In this document: positions 1 to 8,897 of the stretch, piece by piece
Numbering within the stretch: position 1 is the first letter of the stretch
Layout: every line of letters begins with the position of its first letter
Assembly (NCBI GenBank): GCA_036897625.1
Contig: JAYMTA010001217.1
Coordinates: 1 to 21,134, forward strand
Length of the DNA stretch: 21,134 nt
From: Pelargonium cotyledonis
Taxonomy: Eukaryota > Streptophyta > Magnoliopsida > Geraniales > Geraniaceae
Direction: 5' to 3'
Notes under the pieces: generated by a model
Seen by the model: only the letters and a program-made list of their open reading frames with translations
Told to the model about the DNA's origin: nothing
Database searches by the model: none
Program-made: the position numbers and the translations under genes

Positions 1-78
1 GCTAGAGGTCTAACTCGCTGGATGTCTAGCTCGCTGGAGGTAGTTTGCTAGAGGTCCAGTTTGCTGAAGGTCCAGCTC
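1..78. repeat. Degenerate 16-bp tandem repeat at window edge
   Basis: Five head-to-tail units start at 1, 17, 33, 47 and 63. Each opens GCTRGAGGT or a close variant and ends in a pyrimidine-rich AGCTC/AGTTT. Four units are 16 bp and the third is 14 bp. The array may continue left of the window. No coding potential is seen. Its parent element is not recognised. Confidence 0.75.
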
Positions 79-1305
79 TACGTGACTTAATCACATGTCC
101 CGATTACTCCGGACCTACCACGTGGTGCTTTGTAAGTCGTTGAAGGACTTATGATTTTTTGGGTAGCATCAATTTTCAACATGCATGACGCATGGCCATA
201 CTATTATTAACCACCTTTATATATATATATCACCAAACAATTTCTTCAACCAGTAATGTCATGGTTGGAATTTGGAAAGGCAGGTATGAATTTCCAGTTT
301 GAGAGAATCCAATATTTGTTATTTGTTAACATTTGGTAAATGGAAATAGAATTGCCAATCTATAAGTTGGTGTTGTATTCTTGTTGTATTGGATGTTGAC
401 AATATACCACACAAGCAATCTCGAACACAAAATCGACATTAATAAACAAGTATTACAATACAAGACTTTTAACTAAATTGCTTGGAATTACACGACATCA
501 TACGACTAACACAACACGGTCTAATACATTTTATACAAAAAGACAACACTGTCCAACACCTTTAGCACAACATGATTAAAAATAATTTAACATATTTGTA
601 AATATATTTAACGAAACTGTAATAGCTAACATACACAAAAACCATAGTAACTTTAGGATTACCTATGTTTTGGGACTTGACTTATTATTACAACCCTTAA
701 ACGTGCCTGTTGAGTGTGTTAAGCATGTTTGACGTGTAAGTTGCATGTACCCTACAAAACACTCATAGATTATGCAAACATGCCTATAATAATTGACATT
801 TGTTTTTTCTAGTATTCCATATATTATTTGCATAAACTATAGATTTTTCTTTACTCGTAAATACTTTAATTTTCACGGATAATTATATGCTAAGAGTTTG
901 TGTGATACATGCAATAAATGCACATTGATACATGCAACAAATGCACATGTCAACCCTATAAGTAATTAGTTGCAGTTGACAATTTGAATCCACACAAGCA
1001 TGCCGGACATCCAAGAACCAATTTGACTTAAAATCAAGATCCGGTCTAATCCAATGAATTGGGAATGGATCAAATATATCATGTCATTTTAAACTAAATA
1101 TCAGAATTCTATACAATCCAAATTCTGTTCGGATCCAATTCGGATTACCATATTTCAATTGGAAATTGAACAATCCGAACTCTGATCTCTAGTGCAAGTT
1201 GCTTAGCTATAAACTACTTGTGTGTCAAATATATGTACACGTATATGTTTGTGAGATTTTATTTGCCGCTCTTATTATCACCATCCACGTCCTGTCTTTC
1301 ACTCT
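79..1305. other. AT-rich intergenic DNA, no gene seen
   Basis: No coding region longer than chance is visible on either strand. The stretch holds a short (TA)n run at 219-230 and a copy of a dispersed repeat from 177. Around 480-560 a segment rich in ACACGACA/ACAACAC-like words resembles 1830-1940. Around 1030-1190 a segment repeats CGGATCC/CGGATTA-type words. These look like old repeat debris whose family I cannot name. Confidence 0.6.
177..336 (+). repeat. Dispersed repeat, copy A
   Basis: It begins at a CAACATGCATGACGCATGGC motif. It shares an ordered series of words with 1306-1510: TTTATCACCAAACA or similar, CTTCAACCAGTA, TGTCATGG, GGAAAGGCAG and TATGAATT. The order is kept with small indels, so this is true homology. 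A shorter third copy starts near 2763. The identity of the repeat is unknown. Confidence 0.7.
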
Positions 1306-1510
1306 CAACGTGCATGACCCATGGCCATGCAAATCATTTATGTAAAGGACAAACTATACCACCTATATTTATCACCAAACAGATTCAGCTTCAACCAGTA
1401 CTGTCATGGCTGGAAAGGCAGCTATGAATTCCCATTAAGAACAATGTTGGAAGTGAGAAAATACAATACATTGGAAAATGAAAAGGCAGTTTTCAGCTAA
1501 CATTTTGGAC
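1306..1510 (+). repeat. Dispersed repeat, copy B
   Basis: This is a second copy of the repeat at 177. It has an extra AAATCATTTATGTAAAGGAC-type segment between the CATGGCCATG head and the TATCACCAAACA block. A 69-codon frame crosses it but matches nothing I know and is not kept in copy A, so it is not called as a gene. Confidence 0.7.
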
Positions 1511-1599
1511 ATGTAATGAGTTGACAATTTGTACGTGTGTCCTGTTATGTACTTATTGTTAGTTATATAAGCATTACAATATGAAACTAGTATTTGTGT

Positions 1600-2760
1600 T
1601 TAAAAGAATATGAAACTAATATAGAACCTTCAACTATCAAACTAATCGTTTAATTGAATTGATTTTTACATGGTATCAGAGCATACATATTAAATTTCAG
1701 CATATGGCAAGAAATTAAAATGTGCACGGACTAGGTGCAAAGTGAGGTGACGAGTATAAAACTAAATTTTGGGCCTTCAAATATCAGATTAAATTTTTAG
1801 TTGAATTGATTCTTTAAGATAAATCAATATAACATGACACATTTATTAACGCATAACATGAACATGACATATTTAAGTAAGTCAACCAAGTTGACATGAC
1901 ATAAGACGACTAGAAAAATATGACATAATACGTCTTATACAACAAGACCAAAGTAATAGACACAAGGGTGGCTCAACACTTAGGGGCCTAAAGCAAGTTT
2001 CAAAAATTAACCTTTAAGTTTAATGATTTCATTTTTCGATTTTAAGTTACTATATTTATATTTACTAGTTTTTTCCTATTTAAATATAAATTGTGAACTC
2101 TAATTTGAAATGAGCTAATAAATAAATTGATATTACTTATAAAAATATGTTAAATTTAAGCAGGTTGAGTAAATGTTTGGGATCAGTTGTTATTGTTGGA
2201 ATATAATGTTAAAAAATAAATCAAAATTTCAACTATTATATTGAGTTTTTAATTCAGTTGACTCTCTAACATGTTATCAGGGCATGAAGTCATTAGTTAA
2301 AATATTGACAACAAAAAATTTATATAGTTATATTCTTCATATATTTTCTCTCACTAGACTTCTTTATTCAACTCTTTGGGTATTCTATACAACTTTTCAT
2401 ATATCATTCACGTCCACTTATACTCTTTATCTTCTCCTATCGAACTTTCTATATAATTCTTCATCTATCATTCGAGCCTAGTTAAACTCTCTATCTTCTT
2501 CTATCGGGCCACTTGCAAAAAGCTAAAATCGGAAATGAAGTTCTATCTATCTTTTCGGTACACTCATAAAGTTAAAAGCGGAATAATTAAATATTATCTA
2601 TCTCTTTTCGGTTCACATGTAAAGTCATAATGGGTTTGCACGTACGGGAACGTGTTCAAATATAATATTAAAAAATAAATGAGAATTATAACTATTTTAG
2701 ATATAATTTTTCAATGAATGTGTTCTCTAAAAAGTTATCACAATCACGTGTTTTCATTTT
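1600..2760 (+). mobile_element. Fossil LTR-retrotransposon end fragments
   Basis: At 1671-1682 lies TGGTATCAGAGC, the usual primer-binding site complementary to plant initiator tRNA-Met, directly after a segment ending in CA, as at the 3' end of a Copia-type LTR. A similar LTR-end-like segment recurs near 1772. Another pair, near 2195-2285 and 2655-2745, are direct repeats of each other, each ending in a weaker PBS-like sequence. No gag or pol region is seen between them. I read this as several old, heavily broken LTR-end remnants, probably Copia-like. Exact LTR starts cannot be placed. Confidence 0.4.
2390..2640 (+). repeat. Two short tandem duplications
   Basis: A roughly 70-bp unit containing TATCATTC and CTCTTTATCTTCTCCTATCG recurs at about 2391 and 2461. 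Just downstream, a second unit of about 55 bp containing CGGAA and ATCTATCT/TTTTCGGT is doubled at about 2525-2640. Both lie among LTR-like remnants and carry no gene. Confidence 0.5.
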
Positions 2761-2762
2761 TA

Positions 2763-2801
2763 AAACGTGCATGACGCATGACCATGCAATTCACTTATGG
2801 T
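2763..2801 (+). repeat. Dispersed repeat, copy C, cut by the hAT-like element
   Basis: The head motif of the repeat (ACGTGCATGACGCATGACCA) appears a third time, followed by TGCAATTCACTTATGG. It then stops at the left end of the element that starts at 2802. The rest of the copy is not obvious on the far side of that element. Confidence 0.55.
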
Positions 2802-4039
2802 TAGGGGTGAGCAAAAACCGTCCGTGAACCGGCAGACCGTTTAAACCGTCCGCAAAAATAATCATTTCAATCCGGTCCGTTGAAACCGGCTTCATAAACG
2901 GTTGGCTTGGTGTAGAACCGCTCAATAACCAAACGGTTGGCGGATTTGGATCATTTGATTCGTGGGCCAACCCGCCCGCCCGCTATAATATAGTATATGT
3001 ATAATTTTTTCACATTTTCTAACCCTAATGCCTCATTCTGCCTCCTTCCTCTTTCGTTTTAGGATTTGAAGATGCTCCACTATCCCTAATTCATGCGAAT
3101 TGGTTCCTCTTGTGCTTGGAAAATTTCCGTGATTCAAGGATCTCACTTTTTGTCTCTTCTCAATATTCAGCCTAAATCCCTTGATTCTAGCCTAAATCCC
3201 TAATTTCAGACCTAATTGTTCATCTCTCTCTTCTCAATTTGAACTCCAAAATGGAATTCAAACGCTCCTCTTTATGTCTGGGTTCAAAAATCAAGATCGT
3301 GCTATGTAATAGCCCTAATTTTTTTTAATCAATTTCTTCCCTATAAATAGCTATATGTGTTCTGTGTTTGTTCGTGTGTTCTATGTTCTTCACTTCTTCG
3401 AATGTTCTATGGACTGAGAAAGTGTTGTAAATGCTAGGGTTAGGTTTGTTGCTGTGTAATTAGTCTGGAGGAGTTTGTATTTGGATGGGTTTGGATTAAA
3501 GTATGGATTTGGTTTATTTCTGTTTTTGTTGGTATCTCCTTTTTGTTGCTCATAAGATTTTATGGTATTTCTTTGTTGATTGTTTACTCAATGCTAGTTC
3601 TGCATTTGAAGAGTAATAGTAGTATTAAATCCACTTGTTTAAGCTATCTATGTACTTCAATGGGTATGTTTTTTTAATTATTTTTTAAAAGTTGCAATGC
3701 TGTGCTCATATGCCATTAATCTGGATTTGGTTTAGCGCGGGTTTGGTAGGAACTGGTGTGTCCATTTTATGGTTTTGATATGGATTTGGTTTATCCTTAG
3801 TTTAATGAATTTTTTGGTTCAATTTTTTTTTCTTTTTAATCATTTACTTTAAATATTTATGTCGTCAAGTTGTCTAATAAGTATCCAAACGGGTAGCGGA
3901 TTATCCGCCAAACCGCCCGTCCCCCGGTGGTTTAAAAACCGCCAAATCCCCACCTTCCACGGACGGCTGGCGGATTATAATTTTTCCAAACCGCCTTAAG
4001 CGTGCGGTTGGGGCGGGGAACCGCCCGTGATCACCCCTA
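2802..4039. mobile_element. Non-autonomous hAT-like DNA transposon
   Basis: The left end reads TAGGGGTGAGCAAAAACCG and the right end, reverse-complemented, reads TAGGGGTGATCACGGGCGG. This gives a short inverted repeat of about 12 bp typical of plant hAT elements. Both subterminal regions are packed with AACCG/CGGTT words in both orientations (2815-2985 and 3888-4030), as in hAT transposase-binding regions. The 1238-bp interior has no transposase frame. It contains CCCTAAT-rich and T-rich sequence reminiscent of a transcribed leader with an intron. An 8-bp target-site duplication is not clear, since the right flank is a TA run. Confidence is good for a TIR transposon and moderate for hAT. Confidence 0.7.
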
Positions 4040-6060
4040 TACATATATATATATATATGCATGGTCCACGAAGATTTAATTTCGGTCACAAATTCTCAGG
4101 ATGAAAAAATACACATTGTGTTCTGTGGAAATTTCATGCATTTTTTTTTTTTCTGTTGGGCTGTGGGTCTCTTTCGAAAGTGGTTTTGTACCTTACGTTT
4201 GGTAAAATCGAAAATTATGATGAAACATAAACACTTGAGAAGCATTTGGTGTTTGACCATGCATGCAAATCATTGCACCAATACACGTTATATTTCAAAA
4301 TTTGAGGCAGTTCCTAATAATTACGTACGAGTGCGACATGGATGCAAGTCGTTGCTCCTATGATGGCGTTTGTGTATATGCATGAGGTATTGGCTAACGC
4401 ATATATGTTGAAATTTTTTATAGTAATATTTGCCAAATTTTGGTATTCTTGTTTTTCATTGATGGGGTCATTGTCCGGCTAGACTAAAATTAAATAAAAG
4501 TTGGTTCGATATCAATCCCGAACAAGATAATTACGACTCATTAGAAGCATGCATATGGGTCAAGCGGAAAGTTTTTTGGCACAACTTTTTGGAGTGAGTA
4601 TCCGTGGAGATATATTGTAGTGACACATTCTCATCAATCAATCATAGTATGACTAAAGATATTTGTATTTTTTTCTATTAGAGGGAAACTATAAATGGGT
4701 ACGAATTAGTGAAATTGGAGAGTGTTATATGGGCTATAAAGTTGTAGGTAAAACAACGTTATTTTTTTTTTCCATGGTAGAAAATAAAAAAGAAACACAA
4801 ACAAAGCATAACCACTTACAATTCATTGGCATGGCCTCAAAGCAGCTACCCTACTAGTATCGTTCATAACGAGCTCAACAAATCGTCTAGCGCAGTAAAG
4901 AACTTGCGACCTCTGGGATGCATTAAAGCTCAAGCTCTTGAGTTTATCAGTCACTCGATTTCCATCTCGATATCAGTGCCTTGATCTTTACTTTAAGTTC
5001 ACAAGTAAGAAGAAGCTTTCTAACGTCGTCAACGACTAGTTCCTACCGACTAGTTCCTTCTGTAGGGTCAAATTTCAAACCACACCCACTATACGGTCGG
5101 TCTTCAAATATGGTATTAGAAAGTTACGGTGGTCGGTATGGGACTCAACTGAATTACATGCTCAATCTTGCGGTGGTTTAAAATTTACATGAAAACTATT
5201 TTCTTATTAAGAGGCATTAAGAAAATTTTGCTACATGTGAAAATGCATGTTGAATATTAAAAACTTAAGAAGTTGTAAATTGTGTGTCGAGTTCATAATA
5301 AATAAAGATGTCAGACTCTATTGTGGTGGAGAATGACAATTGTGCGAGAGTTTGCTTTCAATGAAATGGAAGTTAATGTGTAAAACATTGACAATGTACG
5401 TACCAAACTTTAAATTGCATTTTCTTTTTTCAAATGGTTTGGTCGTATTGTTAGATAAATACTACAGTAAGTGGTAGTAATATAATTCTATTGACCAAAT
5501 AAAATTTGAAATGGCAAAAAACAACCCGTGGGTCAATCATCAACAAATTCGAAGAACATAATATATATATTTTTCTTATTCGGAAAATAAGGATCACAAG
5601 TTTATTAACATCAAAGTGCTTAGCACATGTATTCCAAATACAATTTCAAGCTTATGATTCACATGGTGTTTTTTTTTTTTTTTTTAATAAATTGAAATTG
5701 GTCTGCAATATATTTGAGTTTAATGGAACCTTAAGCTACAAATTTTAAATGCGACCCAAATCATGTATTCCAGCTGGTTTACACATTCAAGTAGATTAAG
5801 CATTTAATTAAACAAGTCTAAACTCTCTTCCAAATCCAGCTTTTTGCATTAAAGAAGCTATAGCAACTGGCACGGGCACTAATTTTTGTCGATGTCTATA
5901 ACAATATAGAAGTCAAAGATAATGTCTAAATTCTTTCACATATAGCTTCCAATAGTTTAATTAGTATCCTGAGTAATTGTCATTTGTTAAAATAGCAGTA
6001 GCAGACAGTAGGAGTTTAGCAGATAATTATGCAACCTCGTAAGTCGTACCTGAAAAAATT
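4040..6060. other. AT-rich intergenic DNA, no gene seen
   Basis: A TA run opens the stretch, T-tracts lie near 4141-4152 and 5669-5685, and GCATGCAAATCATT-like words near 4260 recall the dispersed repeat upstream. Around 5110-5170 a GGTATTAGAAAG word in a GGTCGGTATGGGACTC context is vaguely reminiscent of LTR-element leader sequence but is too weak to call. Short frames of 60-100 codons match no protein I know. Confidence 0.5.
6053..6058 (-). terminator. Pol III T-run terminator of the tRNA-Pro gene
   Basis: A run of A residues on the + strand is a T-run on the - strand, about 15 nt beyond the tRNA 3' end. This is the standard RNA polymerase III stop signal at a usual distance. Confidence 0.6.
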
Positions 6061-6071
6061 AATGAGGAGAA

Positions 6072-6143
6072 GGGGCATTCCGAGAAATGAACTCGGGACC
6101 TCTCGCACCCTAAGCGAAAATCATACCACTAGACCAAATGCCC
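6072..6143 (-). tRNA. tRNA-Pro (anticodon AGG)
   Basis: The reverse strand gives a 72-nt cloverleaf. The acceptor stem is GGGCATT paired with AATGCCC plus discriminator C. The D-arm contains the usual AGTGG. The anticodon stem TTCGC/GCGAG has one T-G wobble and encloses TTAGGGT with anticodon AGG. The T-stem is CCGAG/CTCGG. It closely resembles plant tRNA-Pro as I remember it. The T-loop reads TTCATTT, so the normally invariant A58 (part of box B) is T. Downstream on the same strand a TTTTTT run about 15 nt away (near 6053-6058) would end Pol III transcription, and the upstream flank is AT-rich with a TATA-like stretch. It is either a working gene with a T-loop variant or a recently decayed copy. 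There is no intron and no encoded CCA, as expected for eukaryotes. Confidence 0.88.
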
Positions 6144-6149
6144 AAGATG

Positions 6150-7046
6150 GCCCAAATATGTGTACATAATATATTTTACTATTTACGTATTTTGGTATTA
6201 ACATGTATATTACAAAAATTCTTTGTTAAGTACATGTAAATAAACGGGGTTTCTATAAGATTTATACGCATACATACATGATACATATATATACACACAT
6301 AAGATTATAACAACTCACACCTAAACTCACTCATACGCCCTACTTTCTTTGAGGTGCTTCAAACTTTGATCACTAGCGATACTGCTCATCCAATTTATGT
6401 TGGTTCTTTAAGGCGTCTTTAGAAAGCATACGAATATGAAATTGAAATGTATTGTTTAAGAGACAAAATTATCTTATTAAGGTCAAATCTATCATATATT
6501 TCTTTGAGTTAAAGACGATGTACTTGTTGAAATAAATAAAAATTGGGTTAACAAAAAAGTTGTGTATTCCAAAAGTAAGACAACCTTGAACTTGATAGAG
6601 CAATTGATCTGGTGCACTTGACTTACAATGTCTTAAGAAATTGATCATGATCAAGCAAATGTCGAAAAACCTCTATAAGAAACTAGTTTAACAGTAATAG
6701 TCGAGTATTAATAGGTATATATATGATTACTATTTGTAAACAGTACAAAGTACAAATTAGTTTAATAGAATGTTGAACAAGCTAATGACTTCACAAAATG
6801 CACCTCTTAGTAATAAAAAAATCACTTATTTCATTCAACAACCAAAAAAATTGTAATGAGTATGAACTTTCATTTTTATGACAATATAATTAAAGAAACA
6901 AAAATGACAAAGTTGTTAACTTGGAGAGCAACTTTGACAATTAAAATTCAGAAGAGAAAATATTTGCAAGTTTTGTCGTACCTTAACGTCTACACCTCGC
7001 CCAAAAACATATTGGTCATGACTCATGAAAAAGAAATATGAATAAA
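6150..7046. other. AT-rich intergenic DNA, no gene seen
   Basis: The only structure is a short ACATAC/TATATA/ACACACAT simple-repeat patch near 6265-6302. Frames of about 60 codons on each strand look random and match no family I recognise. Confidence 0.6.
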
Positions 7047-7055
7047 TAGTTTTTA

Positions 7056-7140
7056 GGAGAAATGACAAATGGGGCCCAATTTACGGTTCCAAAACACATA
7101 ATGTACCCAAATTTAAAAACGTAGTTTTGAAGGTACCTAT
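7056..7140 (+). repeat. Left terminal inverted repeat
   Basis: It aligns with the reverse complement of 8092-8175. The best-conserved core is the CCAAAACACATAATGTA block, followed by a TTTAAAAAC and TAGTTTT block. Confidence 0.75.
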
Positions 7141-7760
7141 GTTATTTTCCCGTCTGTAATCCGTCAATTTTAACGGAAAGTTTCAAATTTCTTAGTCATG
7201 TGTGTTGAACATGACCATTTTAAAACAAAAATTCCCAAAACACCCCCATCTTCTCCAAAACTCAAAATTCAAACAATACACAACTAAAAATACTCAACAA
7301 CCAAAGCTTATCTCTGCAAATTAGATCCATGTACAAAGTACACACTCAAATAATTGAAACGGTTGCAATTAATCTCATACGCTCAATTCATTCTTGGATA
7401 CCAAATTTTGTTTTTTTCTTCTTTATCATCATACCACAAGAGAGTGTCTTGCTATGGAGGAGTTTTAACATCAACTAGCCATGAAAACTAGCCAAGTTCA
7501 ACCAGAAGAAGCAAGCCATGGAGGTCTACAAGATGAACCATTGCAACCCAAATATTGATTGTAACCAGAGCTAAGACGCCTCTCAAGGGCAAGCCAACAT
7601 CAAAGCCTCCAGTAGGCAGTAACACATCATTCCGCCCAAACTTCACACAATCATTCACCTTTCAACATGGGAATTACTTGGGAAAAAAAGTCTCTCTTCA
7701 AAGTCTCGGTGTAGCAAAGGTTGCATGTTCAACCATTGGGTCTGATTTTGAAAAAAAAAA

Positions 7761-7835
7761 TCTGGAAAACCCAGTTGCCGGCGACCGGAAAATCAAACTT
7801 TGAAGTTTCCGGCGGCGGAAACTGGGTTTTCCAGA
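7761..7835. repeat. GC-rich 75-bp foldback (hairpin)
   Basis: The outer arms TCTGGAAAACCCAGTT and AACTGGGTTTTCCAGA are perfect 16-bp complements. They continue inward through an imperfect GCCGGCGACCGGAAA / TTTCCGGCGGCGGAAA pairing to a loop of about 14 nt. A-runs flank both sides. It lies in the middle of the long-TIR element and differs sharply from it in composition. RNA from either strand would fold into a strong hairpin. Confidence 0.8.
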
Positions 7836-8091
7836 ATTAAAAAAAAAAAAGACAGATACCTTGATAGATGCAATCCCACTCTTGATTTTATCATGTAAGA
7901 TCTTTGACACAATAGTTGTTAGTACTAAGGTCAGGGTTAATTAACCTAGAGGTTGTCTAATTTGGGAGATTTTATTATGAACAATTTAGTGTGCTGATGA
8001 ACAAACAAGAACTAGATTGTGGATGGAGGATAAAATCGTCATTATCCACAAATTCTGTCGCTGTTATGGGTTTATAGATGAAACTAAAACT

Positions 8092-8175
8092 AAGGTAACT
8101 CTAAAACTATGTTTTTAAACTTGGATACATTATGTGTTTTGGGACCGAAAATAATACCCTATCTGTCATTTCTCC
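8092..8175 (-). repeat. Right terminal inverted repeat
   Basis: This is the inverted partner of 7056-7140. It ends GTCATTTCTCC, the exact complement of the outermost left-end sequence. Confidence 0.75.
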
Positions 8176-8184
8176 CCAAAATTA

Positions 8185-8784
8185 TGTACCTTCCTCATTA
8201 GTGCGTTTTTCTCAAAAGCTAAACGGAATTTTATATATTGCAAATGGAATATTTCAAAGGTACCTATCAAGATTAGGTGGTTTTATCTCCTAGTTCTTTT
8301 GTTTATGCAACTTGTGTTACGTCCCTGTCATGCCATAACCTAATTTATATGATTATCAAATTGTAATAATCAAGTATATTAATCTCTATGGCAAAATTAG
8401 GTCATGTTTTATATTATTTCAAGCTTTATGTGACATTAATTTTCTAAAGAATTAGTTAAAGAAAACTAATGTAGTTGGTAAAGTTGAAATAAATACACTT
8501 ATCATACTGTAATTCAAATTAAATATACATAGATAGATAGATTTTACTTTTAACCAACAATTTAGCAGTATCATACCAGTAAATATCATCGAGAGTTGAG
8601 ATTGATAACATTCTAAATCCTTTCAATGACGGTCACACTTGGCATATCAAGTCAAAGATTGATCGCATGGACACGCCCGAGTCAAAGCCTGAACAACCAC
8701 CGATCTAGAGCCAGGTCAATACTAATAACAAATTTTGGGCCAAGTGACCTAGTTGCACATACATAAGACATAAAGAAATGACAA
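8185..8784. other. AT-rich intergenic DNA, no gene seen
   Basis: There is no recognisable gene or element end. A short ATAGATAGATAG run lies near 8530. The composition turns less AT-rich from about 8620. Confidence 0.6.
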
Positions 8785-8897
8785 ATGAAAACAAGCTAGT
8801 CGTAACTCAAGTGGCAAGAGCAGACTCCCTACAACCTAAAGATCCATGGTTAATTTGAACCTCACAGACGCATAACAACACTAAAATTTTATGAAAA
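8785..8897 (+). mobile_element. Candidate tRNA-derived SINE
   Basis: From 8798 the sequence TAGTCGTAACTCAAGTGGC, then AAGAGCAGACTCCCTACAAC and, further on, GGTTAATTTGAACC, follows the tRNA-like head of many plant SINEs. The box A-like part is CTCAAGTGGC and the box B is degenerate. A 7-bp direct repeat ATGAAAA flanks it at 8785-8791 and 8891-8897. The body is only about 100 bp, short for a SINE, and no clear A-tail is seen. It could instead be a truncated copy. Confidence 0.5.

Larger units (their letters stand above)
7047..8184. mobile_element. Long-TIR, MULE-like non-autonomous DNA transposon
   Basis: The segment from 7056 (GGAGAAATGACAAATGGGG) to about 7140 is repeated in inverted orientation at 8092-8175. 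By eye about 80% of the 84 aligned positions match, including an unbroken CCAAAACACATAATGTA. The inverted similarity may extend outward to 7047 and 8184, so the exact termini and duplication are uncertain. TIRs this long, starting GGAGAAATGAC, fit Mutator-like elements, but a Tc1-type TA target cannot be excluded. The interior has no transposase. It holds a GC-rich foldback at 7761-7835 and an 82-codon frame of unknown origin (7555-7803). Confidence 0.7.

Noticed and set aside
2284-2481. 65-codon frame in a T-rich tandem-duplicated stretch
   Set aside because: It is made mostly of low-complexity Leu, Phe, Ser and Tyr codons in repeat debris. The start coincides with an LTR-like remnant.
4061-4363. 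100-codon frame after the hAT-like element
   Set aside because: It contains a poly-Phe run from a T-tract and matches no protein I know. It is not a supported gene.
7555-7803. 82-codon frame inside the long-TIR element
   Set aside because: It runs through the A-run and into the hairpin arm, and it resembles no protein I know. It is noted only as possible captured sequence.
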